The translations under genes were made by a program, and so were the position numbers. The notes beneath the pieces were generated by a model that saw nothing but the letters and a program-made list of their open reading frames with translations, made no database searches and was not told the DNA's origin. Positions 49,751 to 58,004 of a stretch of DNA of 64,000 bases are shown piece after piece. The stretch spans positions 131,942-195,941 of the forward strand of contig NZ_JOCA01000012.1 in the NCBI RefSeq assembly GCF_000718785.1, given 5' to 3'. The DNA comes from Streptomyces sp. NRRL WC-3626. Its GTDB lineage: Bacteria; Actinomycetota; Actinomycetes; Streptomycetales; Streptomycetaceae. The number at the start of each line of letters is the position of its first letter. Positions within the stretch are counted from its first letter, which is position 1.

Positions 49751-51447
49751 GCCGGCCCTCGGTTCCTTGCGTTCTTCTCGGTGCTTTCCTCGGCTCGGGA
49801 GACGGAGGCCACCGTCTCGGGGTCGAGGTCGAACAGGGTGCGCAACGCGTCCGCGTACCCGGCGCCGCCGGGCTCGGCCGCGAGCTGCTTGACCCGGACC
49901 GTCGGCGCGTGCAGCAGCTTGTCGACCACGCGCCGCACGGTCTGGGTGATCTCCGCGCGGTGCTTCTCGTCCAGGCCGGGAAGCCGCCCCTCCAGTCGGG
50001 CGATCTCGCCGGCCACCACATCGGCCGCCATGGTGCGCAGGGCGACGACGGTCGGCGTGATGTGCGCCGCCCGCTGTGCCGCCCCGAACGCGGCGACCTC
50101 GTCGGAGACGATACGCCGGACCTGGTCCACATCGGCAGCCATCGGAGCGTCCGCGGACGCTTCCGCGAGCGACTCGATGTCGACGAGCCGGACCCCGGCG
50201 AGCCGGTGTGCGGCCGCGTCGATGTCCCGCGGCATCGCCAGGTCCAGCAGGAACAGTACGGGCGCGGGGCGCGGCGGTACGGCCACCGGCTCCGGGCGGC
50301 GCCGCTCGGGGATCCGGCCGACGGTGGACGCGGTCGCGGCGAGCGCGCCGATCAGCTCGGCGTCGGCCTCCGGGCCGGTCCGCTCGTTCTGCCGGCGCTC
50401 CACGGTCGTACCCGCGGCCCACGCGGCGTGCTGCTCCAGCGTCGCCGTGTCCATGCCCGCGACGGCGGCCTCGCCCATCACGGAGAAACCGGGCTGTACG
50501 GCGGACAGGTCCAGCGGGCAGCCGTCCTCGGTGCCCACAGAGGTGGGCGGGAGGGCGGCCGCCTCGGACGCCTCTTCGTCCAGGTCGATGACCTGCAGCT
50601 CGCCCATCCGGCTCTCGACGCCCGCGGCGATCGCGTCGGCCGTCAGCACCAGGCCCGTCGCACCGGTGCAGGAGACGACGACGTCGGCACGTGTCAGCTC
50701 GAACGGCACCGATCCCATCGGAACCGCGCGGGCCAGTACGTCCGTATCGTCACCCTCGGCGAGGATCTCGGCCAGCCGCTCGGCGCGGTCGGACGTGCGG
50801 TTGGCGATCACGATCTCGCCGACACCGGCCCGCGCGAGCGTGGCCGCGGCCAGCGAGGACATCGAACCGGCACCGATGACCAGCGCCTTCTTGTCCCGGG
50901 CCCAGCCCTCGACGGGCGCGCCGGCGGCCAGCTGCTCCAGGCCGAACGTGACCAGGGACTGCCCGGCCCGGTCGATGCCGGTCTCGGAGTGGGCGCGCTT
51001 GCCGACCCGCAGCGCCTGCTGGAACAGGTCGTTCAGCAGCCGCCCGGCGGTGTGCAGTTCCTGCGCGCGGGCGAGCGCGTCCTTGATCTGGCCGAGGATC
51101 TGCCCCTCGCCGACGACCATCGAGTCCAGGCCGCAGGCCACCGAGAACAGGTGGTGGACGGCACGGTCCTCGTAGTGCACATAGAGATAGGGAGTGAGCT
51201 CCTCCAGGCCGACCCCGCTGTGCTGGGCGAGCAGCGTGGACAGCTCGGCGACACCGGCGTGGAACTTGTCCACGTCGGCGTACAGCTCGATGCGGTTGCA
51301 GGTGGCGAGGACCGCTCCCTCGGCGGCGGGTTCCGCCGCGACCGTGTCCTGCAACAGCTTGACCTGCGCGTCCACGCCCAGCGAAGCCCGCTCCAGCACG
51401 CTGACGGGCGCGCTGCGGTGGCTCAGTCCTACGACGAGGAGACTCAT
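49747..51447 (-). CDS. hemA: Glutamyl-tRNA reductase
   Basis: 566 residues from ATG 51447, overlapping the rex stop (ATGA). Catalytic Cys is in AVLATCNRIELYA. GLDSMVVGEGQILGQIKDAL, ALVIGAGSMSSLAAATLARAG (NADPH site) and LFLLDLAMPRDID are diagnostic. It makes glutamate-1-semialdehyde from Glu-tRNA, the first committed step of tetrapyrroles. It is longer than the enteric form (~420) because of an insertion between ~280 and ~380 (EEASEAAALPPTSVGTEDG...), common in Streptomyces. Confidence 0.96.
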   Translation of the reverse strand: MSLLVVGLSHRSAPVSVLERASLGVDAQVKLLQDTVAAEPAAEGAVLATCNRIELYADVDKFHAGVAELSTLLAQHSGVGLEELTPYLYVHYEDRAVHHLFSVACGLDSMVVGEGQILGQIKDALARAQELHTAGRLLNDLFQQALRVGKRAHSETGIDRAGQSLVTFGLEQLAAGAPVEGWARDKKALVIGAGSMSSLAAATLARAGVGEIVIANRTSDRAERLAEILAEGDDTDVLARAVPMGSVPFELTRADVVVSCTGATGLVLTADAIAAGVESRMGELQVIDLDEEASEAAALPPTSVGTEDGCPLDLSAVQPGFSVMGEAAVAGMDTATLEQHAAWAAGTTVERRQNERTGPEADAELIGALAATASTVGRIPERRRPEPVAVPPRPAPVLFLLDLAMPRDIDAAAHRLAGVRLVDIESLAEASADAPMAADVDQVRRIVSDEVAAFGAAQRAAHITPTVVALRTMAADVVAGEIARLEGRLPGLDEKHRAEITQTVRRVVDKLLHAPTVRVKQLAAEPGGAGYADALRTLFDLDPETVASVSRAEESTEKNARNRGPA

Positions 51448-52211
51448 GCCGGCATCACGGCGGGTACGTCCCCGTCGGGCCCCTGGTCGGTGGCGGAGTC
51501 CCGGCGGGCGGCGGCCGGGGCGGGGGCGGACGTCTGGGCGGTGGCCTCCTCGCCGGCCTTGCGCTGCTCGTGGAAGGCGAGGATCTGCAGCTCGATGGAG
51601 AGGTCGACCTTGCGTACGTCGACACCGTCCGGGACGGTCAGCACGGTCGGCGCGAAGTTCAGGATCGAGGTGACACCGGCGGCGACGAGTCGGTCGCACA
51701 CGGGCTGGGCGGCACCGGCGGGGGTGGCGATGACGCCGATCGACACGCCGTTGTCCTGGATGATCGACTCGAGCTCGTCACTGTGCTGCACCGGGATGCC
51801 GGCGACGGGCTTCCCGGCCATCGCGGGGTCGGCGTCGATCAGCGCGGCGACGCGGAAACCGCGGGAGGCGAACCCGCCGTAGTTGGCGAGGGCCGCGCCG
51901 AGGTTTCCGATGCCGACGATCACGACCGGCCAGTCCTGGGTGAGCCCGAGTTCGCGGGAGATCTGGTACACGAGATACTCGACGTCGTAGCCGACGCCCC
52001 TCGTGCCGTAGGAGCCCAGGTAGGAGAAGTCCTTGCGCAGCTTCGCGGAGTTGACCCCCGCGGCGGCCGCCAGCTCCTCCGAGGAGACCGTGGGCACCGA
52101 GCGCTCGGAGAGCGCGGTGAGGGCGCGGAGGTACAGCGGAAGGCGGGCGACGGTGGCCTCGGGAATCCCTCGGCTACGGGTCGCCGGTCGGTGAGTTCGG
52201 CCAGTTGCCAC
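51444..52211 (-). CDS. rex: Redox-sensing repressor Rex
   Basis: 255 residues from GTG 52211 (AGGAG upstream), chosen because the protein start ATGRTHRPATRSRGIPEATVARLPLYLRAL matches Streptomyces Rex as I recall it. A winged helix (SSEELAAAAGVNSAKLRKDFSYLGSYGTRGVGYDV) and an NAD(H) Rossmann domain (VVIVGIGNLGAALANYGGF) follow. Rex senses NADH/NAD+ and represses respiratory and haem genes when NADH is high. First gene of the rex-hemACD operon, with its own operator upstream. Confidence 0.96.
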   Translation of the reverse strand: MATGRTHRPATRSRGIPEATVARLPLYLRALTALSERSVPTVSSEELAAAAGVNSAKLRKDFSYLGSYGTRGVGYDVEYLVYQISRELGLTQDWPVVIVGIGNLGAALANYGGFASRGFRVAALIDADPAMAGKPVAGIPVQHSDELESIIQDNGVSIGVIATPAGAAQPVCDRLVAAGVTSILNFAPTVLTVPDGVDVRKVDLSIELQILAFHEQRKAGEEATAQTSAPAPAAARRDSATDQGPDGDVPAVMPA

Positions 52212-52287
52212 GGTGCTCCTGCGGGTAGAGCGGGGCTTCAGGCGGTCATACGTCCCCGGACCGCCCCGTCGCATGCAGGCTATGTCT

Positions 52288-52305
52288 TTGTGAACGCGTG
52301 CACAA
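52288..52305. promoter_or_regulatory. Rex operator (ROP)
   Basis: TTGTGAA-CGCG-TGCACAA fits the ROP consensus TTGTGAA-N4-TTCACAA with one mismatch. It is 77 bases upstream of the rex GTG. Autorepression of rex-hemACD through such a site is established in S. coelicolor. Confidence 0.8.
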
Positions 52306-52500
52306 AGATTGTGTCCGATTTGCCCGGCCAACGTGACCGGGGTCACGCGCCCCCGGCGCACTGCTGCGGAACCGGCGCACGAGCACCACCGTTCCTTTCC
52401 TTCTGGGGGCAAAACCGCACACTCTCCTCTGCGAATCCCGCCCCCGAGACCAAGACACCATCGATCCTAAGCGACCTTCCAGCCATTTTGGACTGGCCGG

Positions 52501-52788
52501 TCAGTCTGTCAAGGCCTTGCGGAGACGGTCCTCGTTCACACGCCAGAACGTGTGCTGGCGGCCGTCGACGAGCACGACGGGGATCTGCTCCCAGTAGCGG
52601 TCGTGCAGCTCCTGGTCCCGGGTGATGTCCTTCCCCTCCCACGGGACGCCGAGCTCCGCGCACACCTTCTCCACCACCACCTGCGCGTCGTCGCACAGAT
52701 GACAGCCGGGCTTGCGGACGAGGGTGACGAGCCGGTCCCGCGAGGCGGCCGGGGTCGTGCTGCGGAAGAGAGGACTCATACGGGCCAT
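52501..52788 (-). CDS. Glutaredoxin-like thiol-redox protein
   Basis: 95 residues. A thioredoxin fold with the active-site CHLC in VTLVRKPGCHLCDDAQVVVEKVC and the cis-Pro stretch QIPVVLVDGRQHTFWRV. This DUF836/glutaredoxin-like type is small and cytoplasmic. It lies upstream of rex on the same strand with ~290 bases between its stop and the rex start, so it is a separate transcript. Partner unknown. Confidence 0.88.
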   Translation of the reverse strand: MARMSPLFRSTTPAASRDRLVTLVRKPGCHLCDDAQVVVEKVCAELGVPWEGKDITRDQELHDRYWEQIPVVLVDGRQHTFWRVNEDRLRKALTD

Positions 52789-52895
52789 TGTCGCGCGCGG
52801 CCCAGTACGGGCCTTAACGCCACGGACCCGGAGAGTTCACGGCTTGCGAACCTCTCTGCGACGGAACACCCCGGCCGACTGGCTATGCTCACGCC

Positions 52896-53807
52896 ATGGC
52901 CGCTCTCGGATGGCTCACTCCCCGTAGGCGCTCCGCCACGGCGCGCAGCGTTTTGGCAGGCGAGGCCTCGGCGGAGGCAGCACGCAAGTCCACCCAGGAA
53001 GTTCCCGAACGCGAACTGGAGTTCCCGGTTCCCGGGGACGAACGGGCCGCCGCGTTCTTCGACCTGGACAACACGGTGATGCAGGGCGCCGCCCTGTTCC
53101 ACTTCGGACGGGGCCTGTACAAGCGGAAGTTCTTCGAGACCCGCGACCTCGCCCGGTTCGCCTGGCAGCAGGCGTGGTTCCGGCTGGCCGGGGTCGAGGA
53201 CCCCGAGCACATGCAGGACGCCCGCGACTCCGCGCTCTCCATCGTCAAGGGCCACCGCGTCGCCGAGCTGCAGTCCATCGGCGAGGAGATCTACGACGAG
53301 TACATGGCCGAGCGGATCTGGCCGGGCACCCGGGCACTGGCACAGGCACACCTGGACGCGGGGCAGCGGGTGTGGCTGGTGACGGCGGCGCCGGTGGAGA
53401 TCGCGCAGGTGATCGCGCGCCGGCTGGGGCTGACGGGAGCGCTCGGCACGGTCGCGGAGTCGGTCGACGGCGTGTACACCGGCAAACTGGTGGGCGAACC
53501 GCTGCACGGCCCGGCGAAGGCGGAGGCGGTACGCGCGCTGGCGCTGGCGGAGGAACTCGACCTCGGCCGCTGCGCCGCGTACAGCGACTCCCACAACGAC
53601 ATCCCGATGCTGTCGCTGGTGGGCCACCCCTACGCGATCAACCCCGACTCCAAGCTCCGCAAGCACGCCCGGCGCATGGACTGGCGTCTGCGCGACTACC
53701 GCACCGGCCGCAAGGCGGCCAAGGTGGGCATCCCCGCAGCAGCGGGCCTGGGCGCGGTGGCAGGCGGCACAGCAGCCGCCATCACCCTCCACCGCAAACG
53801 CCGCTGA
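52896..53807 (+). CDS. HAD-IB family phosphatase (SerB/CicA-like)
   Basis: 303 residues. HAD motif I is AAFFDLDNTVMQGAAL (D-x-D), motif II lies in VWLVTAAPVEIAQVIA, and motifs III/IV in HGPAKAEAVRALA and CAAYSDSHNDIPMLSLVGHPYAIN. A charged, probably flexible N-terminus (~45 residues) and a hydrophobic C-terminal segment (VGIPAAAGLGAVAGGTAAAITL) suggest membrane attachment. The substrate may be a phosphoserine or phospholipid head-group type molecule. It lies just upstream of bldN in the same direction, but with a 616-base gap. Confidence 0.88.
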   Translation: MAALGWLTPRRRSATARSVLAGEASAEAARKSTQEVPERELEFPVPGDERAAAFFDLDNTVMQGAALFHFGRGLYKRKFFETRDLARFAWQQAWFRLAGVEDPEHMQDARDSALSIVKGHRVAELQSIGEEIYDEYMAERIWPGTRALAQAHLDAGQRVWLVTAAPVEIAQVIARRLGLTGALGTVAESVDGVYTGKLVGEPLHGPAKAEAVRALALAEELDLGRCAAYSDSHNDIPMLSLVGHPYAINPDSKLRKHARRMDWRLRDYRTGRKAAKVGIPAAAGLGAVAGGTAAAITLHRKRR

Positions 53808-53847
53808 CCCAAACGCTCCGCGCCCCCCACTCCACCCTCCGCCCTCC

Positions 53848-54014
53848 GCGGGCAGTCGTGCCGCTGGGGCGGCACGGGTGGGCGCGACGGCACCCCGCAA
53901 GCGCCGGGCCGCGCGAACACCCCCCGCTCCACCCCAACACCGGGCACCTGCCCAACCCCTCCGCACGGGTGGGCGCGACGGCACCCCGCAAGCGCCGGGC
54001 TGCGCAAACACCCC
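53848..54014. repeat. Intergenic repeat cluster upstream of bldN
   Basis: GCACGGGTGGGCGCGACGGC plus the following CACCCCGCAAGCGCCGGGC occurs at 53872 and again at 53963, a period of 91 bases. The first copy is preceded by the dispersed palindrome GTCGTGCCGC/GCGGCACGGG, also found at 18743. The remaining sequence from 54015 to about 54280 is C-rich, with CCCCGGGCCACCGG repeated. No credible gene is seen in 53808-54423. The last ~140 bases, where base composition becomes more normal, presumably hold the bldN promoter. Confidence 0.75.
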
Positions 54015-54423
54015 CGCCCAGCCCTCACCCCGGGCCACCGGTCAACGCCCCCACCCCGGGCCACCGGCCAACACCCCCGGCCCGACCCCGGCGACAGAAC
54101 CGGCCAACCGGTCAACACCCGCCCAATCCAACTCCCCCACCCCGCAACCCCCCTGTCCTGCACAGTTGGCTGAACACGGCCACAACCCGCCCCACCCCAC
54201 CTCCATTCACGACCATTTCCGTTCACCAACCGATCAGCACCCCACCCCCAACCCACCACCAACCCGTACCGAAACAGACGGAACCGACGATTTAAGCAAC
54301 TCGGTGTAGCGGCACCTGCACGAAGCGTTATTCTCCTCAGACGCATTCCGGACCCCACCCATCATCACCACGGGTGAAAGGTCCCCCACTGCACGTGATG
54401 GAAGCTCTGCCTCTGGGAGTCCC

Positions 54424-55272
54424 GTGTACCCACACGTCGGGGTTGACGCCTCGGGCCTGGCTAAGCTGCGCGCGACAGTCGCGACAGCCCGAGACCTGCT
54501 GCGCGGCATCGCCCCCGCCGCGCACACGGTCCCCGCGTTCGCCACCGCCCCCGCCGCCGGCCCGTGTTACGCCCTCGCCGACGGCAGCGCCGCGTTCGGC
54601 GGCCGTGGGCGCCACGCCACCCACCCCACAACCCCCGCCGCGGCCAGAGGAGCCGCCGTCAGGGGAACCGCCGCACGGACGACCTCCGGCACCCCCGCCG
54701 CCCGGCGCCCCGCCGCGGACAGCGACAGCGCCCGCATGATGGACCTCGTCGAGCGCGCCCAGGCCGGCGAGGCCGAAGCCTTCGGACGGCTGTACGACCA
54801 GTACAGCGACACGGTGTACCGCTTCATCTACTACCGCGTCGGCGGCAAGGCCACCGCGGAGGACCTCACCAGCGAGACGTTCCTGCGGGCACTACGCCGC
54901 ATCGGCACCTTCACCTGGCAGGGCCGCGACTTCGGCGCCTGGCTGGTGACCATCGCCCGCAACCTCGTCGCGGACCACTTCAAGTCCAGCCGCTTCCGCC
55001 TCGAGGTCACCACCGGCGAGATGCTCGACGCCAACGAGGTCGAGCGCTCCCCCGAGGATTCCGTTCTCGAGTCCCTGTCCAACGCCGCCCTCCTCGATGC
55101 CGTACGACGACTCAACCCCCAACAGCAGGAGTGCGTCACGCTCCGATTCCTCCAGGGTCTGTCCGTCGCCGAGACCGCCCGCGTCATGGGCAAGAACGAG
55201 GGCGCGATCAAGACCCTCCAGTACCGCGCCGTACGCACCCTCGCCCGCCTCCTCCCGGACGACGCCCGCTGA
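54424..55272 (+). CDS. bldN: ECF sigma factor BldN with N-terminal pro-region
   Basis: 282 residues from GTG 54424. The start YPHVGVDASGLAKLRATVATARDLL matches my recall of Streptomyces BldN. About 86-100 N-terminal residues of low-complexity sequence form the pro-peptide known to be removed to activate this sigma factor. Region 2 (AEAFGRLYDQYSDTVYRFIYYRVGGKATAEDLTSETFLRALRRIGTF) and region 4 (LNPQQQECVTLRFLQGLSVAETARVMGKNEGAIKTLQYRAVRTLARLLPDDAR) follow. BldN drives bldM and aerial-hyphae chaplin/rodlin genes. Followed by its anti-sigma gene. Confidence 0.94.
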   Translation: MYPHVGVDASGLAKLRATVATARDLLRGIAPAAHTVPAFATAPAAGPCYALADGSAAFGGRGRHATHPTTPAAARGAAVRGTAARTTSGTPAARRPAADSDSARMMDLVERAQAGEAEAFGRLYDQYSDTVYRFIYYRVGGKATAEDLTSETFLRALRRIGTFTWQGRDFGAWLVTIARNLVADHFKSSRFRLEVTTGEMLDANEVERSPEDSVLESLSNAALLDAVRRLNPQQQECVTLRFLQGLSVAETARVMGKNEGAIKTLQYRAVRTLARLLPDDAR

Positions 55273-55385
55273 CCCGACCAGCCACCCACCACCCACCACC
55301 CGCCCGCCGACCGGAACACGCTCCGCGACATCCAACTCACGGTACGTGAAACCCGGTTGGCTTCCTCATTCGGTCATCCCATGTC

Positions 55386-55414
55386 CGTAACCCAAGTGCC
55401 GCGCCACTCGTTGT
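55386..55414 (+). promoter_or_regulatory. Candidate BldN-dependent promoter of rsbN
   Basis: CGTAAC (55386-55391) and CGTTGT (55409-55414) are separated by 17 bases. They match the -35/-10 pair reported for BldN promoters as I recall it. It lies about 130 bases before the rsbN GTG. BldN would thereby switch on its own antagonist. Confidence 0.65.
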
Positions 55415-55544
55415 GCGGGATACAGGCTCCCTGTGGTCACCCCCTGACCGACTTCGATCACTCGATCGTGTGGCCGTGGTCAGGGCGGGGAACCCTCAGG
55501 ACCCCCTGGGGAGTCGACCGTGATGACGAGAGGAGGTGCCGCCA

Positions 55545-56774
55545 GTGATCGCGAACGTATCGGCGCACCGGCGGGCGAACGCCTTCGCCCAGGCCCTGGA
55601 GGAGCAGTCCGACCAGGGTTCGGCGGCCGAGCAGTCCGAAGAACCGGCGCCGGCCCCGGCCGGCGCCGCCCAGGCGGAGCAGACACAGCTGCTCGCGCTG
55701 ACCTCGGACCTCGGCGCGCTGCCCAAACCGGAACTGGACCCCGAGGTCAAGGTCGTCCAGCGGGCCCAGCTGGTGGCCGCGTTCGAGGCCATGCTCCAGG
55801 AGGGCACCGCGGCGGGCGGGGCGACGGATCAGTCCGTACGGGAACAGCGCTCGCGCAGAGGCGCCCACCGGGCGACCCCGCTGGGCAGACTGCGACCACG
55901 ATCAAGGCTGGCCAAGGGGCTCACGGCGGGCGGACTCACCCTCGGTGTCGCCGCCGGCGCCCTCGGCGGAGTCGCCGCCGCGAGCTCCGACGCCCTGCCC
56001 GGCGATTCGCTGTACGGCCTCAAGCGCGGCATCGAGGACGTCAAGCTCGGCCTCGCCGACGGAAACGACGAGCGCGGCCGGGTCTACCTCGACCACGCCT
56101 CCACCCGGCTCGGCGAAGCCCGCCGGCTGATGGAGCGCGACCGCAGCGGCCCCCTCGACCACGAGTCGCTCGGCGAGGTCCGCCGCGCCCTCTCCGGCAT
56201 GCGGCACGACGCCGCCGAGGGCCACCGGCTGCTGCGCGAGGCGTACGAGCGCGACCCGAAGTCCCTGGGCCCCATGCAGGCGCTCTCCTCCTTCTCCCGG
56301 TCCCACCGGCAGGCCTGGGGCACCCTGCGCGACCGGCTGCCCGTGCAGCTGGGGGATGTGAGTCAGCAGGTCACGTCGGTGTTCGACGCCATAGACGAAG
56401 ACGTCGCCCCCCTACGGTCCCTGCTCCCCGAGCCCTCCACCGGCAAGGGCGACGACGGCACCCGGCGGCGCGACTCCGAGCCGACGCCCGGCACCCCGTC
56501 CGGCGCGGCCTCCGAACAGTCCCCCGGCACGGACACCTCGGGCGAGAACAGCACGGGCCCGTCCGCTTCCACCGCCCCCGACCGCGAGGACGACAGCCTG
56601 CTGGGCGGCAACACGGGCGGCCTGTTCGATCCCCCCAGGCAGAACGACACGGCAACGACCCCTCCGCCGCCCACAGACAACCTCACCCCGCCCCCGGCCC
56701 CCGACATCACCCTCCCGCCCCTCCTCCCCGGCCTGCTCCCCGGCCTGGGAATCGAAGCGGAGGACACGGAGTAG
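55545..56774 (+). CDS. rsbN: Anti-sigma factor RsbN
   Basis: 409 residues from GTG 55545, 8 bases after AGGAGG (an overlapping GTG at 55536 lies on the ribosome site and is rejected). The N-terminal ~110 cytoplasmic residues (IANVSAHRRANAFAQALEEQ ... ALPKPELDPEVKVVQRAQLVAAFEAML) would bind BldN. One transmembrane helix (LTAGGLTLGVAAGALGGVAAA) follows, then an extracytoplasmic DUF5667-type region (LPGDSLYGLKRGIEDVKLGLADGNDERGRVYLDHASTRLGEARRL) and a long Pro/Ser/Asp tail. It keeps BldN inactive until development. Confidence 0.92.
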   Translation: MIANVSAHRRANAFAQALEEQSDQGSAAEQSEEPAPAPAGAAQAEQTQLLALTSDLGALPKPELDPEVKVVQRAQLVAAFEAMLQEGTAAGGATDQSVREQRSRRGAHRATPLGRLRPRSRLAKGLTAGGLTLGVAAGALGGVAAASSDALPGDSLYGLKRGIEDVKLGLADGNDERGRVYLDHASTRLGEARRLMERDRSGPLDHESLGEVRRALSGMRHDAAEGHRLLREAYERDPKSLGPMQALSSFSRSHRQAWGTLRDRLPVQLGDVSQQVTSVFDAIDEDVAPLRSLLPEPSTGKGDDGTRRRDSEPTPGTPSGAASEQSPGTDTSGENSTGPSASTAPDREDDSLLGGNTGGLFDPPRQNDTATTPPPPTDNLTPPPAPDITLPPLLPGLLPGLGIEAEDTE

Positions 56775-56819
56775 CGCGGGAAACAGCAGTTCCCCGCGCC
56801 TCCGCAACGCCGTGAGGTA

Positions 56820-56880
56820 CGGCGCCCCAAAGGGGCGCGGGGAACCACGCGACAAGCCCCCACCGGCCCGCACCCACCAC
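56820..56880. repeat. Copy of the GGCGCCCCAAAGGGGCGC repeat
   Basis: GGCGCCCCAAAGGGGCGCGG at about 56820 and the following GACAAGCCCCCACCGGCCCGC match the blocks in the lysS-argS intergenic cluster. The hairpin may double as the rsbN terminator, since it lies about 50 bases after its stop and before the convergent acyltransferase gene. Confidence 0.75.
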
Positions 56881-56927
56881 ACCCAGCGCACCCCACCGCG
56901 GAGCCCGGAGTTGGTTGAGGCGCAGCC

Positions 56928-58004
56928 TCAAAAGAACACCGACCGCCGCTGCACCAGCAATTTGTACAGCGTGTGCTGAATCTGCTCCCGAACCTGATCC
57001 GTCAGATTGAACATCAGCATCGGATCATCCGCCGCCTCCACCGGATACCCGTCCGTCGCGATCGGCTCACCGAACTGAATCGTCCACTTCGTCGGCAACG
57101 GGATCGCCCCCAACGGCCCCAGCCAAGGAAACGTGGGCGTCAACGGGAAGTACGGAAACCCCAGCACCCGCGCCAGCGTCTTCGCGTTGCCGATCATCGG
57201 ATAGATCTCCTCCGCCCCCACGATCGAGCACGGAATGATCGGCGCGCCCTGCCGCAACGCGGTCGAGACGAACCCGCCCCGCCCGAACCGCTGCAACTTG
57301 TACCGCTCGCTGAACGGCTTCCCGATGCCCTTGAACCCCTCCGGCATCACGCCCACCAACTCCCCCTGCGCGAGCAGCCGTTCGGCGTCCTCCGCACAGG
57401 CCAGGGTGTGCCCGAGCTTACGGGCGAGCTCGTTGACCACCGGCAGCATGAACACCAGGTCCGCCGCGAGCAGCCGCAGATGCCGGTCGGCCGGATGATG
57501 GTCGTGGACGGCGACCTGCATCATCAGCCCGTCCACCGGCACCGTCCCGGAGTGGTTGGCGACGATCAGCGCACCGCCCTCCGCCGGAATGTTCTCGATG
57601 CCCTTCACCTCGACCCGGAAGTACTTCTCGTACATCGGGCGCAGCAGCGACATCAGGACCTGGTCGGTGAGCTCCTCGTCGTAACCGAAGTCGTCGACGT
57701 CGTACTCCCCGGTGAGCCGGCGGCGCAGAAACGCCAGCCCGCTCGCGACGCGCCGCTCCAGACCACCGGAGCCGTCGCCGGCGCTGACCTCGACCTGCTC
57801 CTGGGCCTGCTCGTCCGCACCGCTCACCGGATCATCCTCCGGCACGGACGCCACTCCCGGCAGTGGCTGGACCTCCCCGACCGCCGCGGGCTGCCCGGTG
57901 CCCTGGCGCCGGCTCCCCGCACCCCGGCGGCGCGAGGGGCGCTGCGCGGCACCCCCGCGAGAGCGGTGGTCGTCGTCGAACGGAATGACCTTGGCGTCCG
58001 TCAT
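56928..58004 (-). CDS. Lysophospholipid acyltransferase (PlsC family)
   Basis: 358 residues; ATG 58004 overlaps the epimerase stop (ATGA). Acyltransferase box I is LIVANHSGTVPVDGLMM (NHx4D), box II surrounds VVNELARKLG, box III is GVMPEGFKGIGKPF (EG) and box IV IIPCSIVGAEEIYP. A 110-residue acidic, disordered N-terminal extension precedes it. It probably makes phosphatidic acid or a related lipid at the membrane. Co-transcribed with the NAD-binding epimerase. Confidence 0.9.
   Translation of the reverse strand: MTDAKVIPFDDDHRSRGGAAQRPSRRRGAGSRRQGTGQPAAVGEVQPLPGVASVPEDDPVSGADEQAQEQVEVSAGDGSGGLERRVASGLAFLRRRLTGEYDVDDFGYDEELTDQVLMSLLRPMYEKYFRVEVKGIENIPAEGGALIVANHSGTVPVDGLMMQVAVHDHHPADRHLRLLAADLVFMLPVVNELARKLGHTLACAEDAERLLAQGELVGVMPEGFKGIGKPFSERYKLQRFGRGGFVSTALRQGAPIIPCSIVGAEEIYPMIGNAKTLARVLGFPYFPLTPTFPWLGPLGAIPLPTKWTIQFGEPIATDGYPVEAADDPMLMFNLTDQVREQIQHTLYKLLVQRRSVFF

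Noticed and set aside
48878..51882. Long plus-strand frames opposite hemA, hemC and rex
   Set aside because: The minus-strand genes have clear catalytic motifs and overlapping starts/stops; the plus-strand products are compositionally biased.
53808..54423. Short open frames and Pro/Thr-rich peptides in the gap before bldN
   Set aside because: They arise from C-rich repeats with a 91-base period; no ribosome site or family match.
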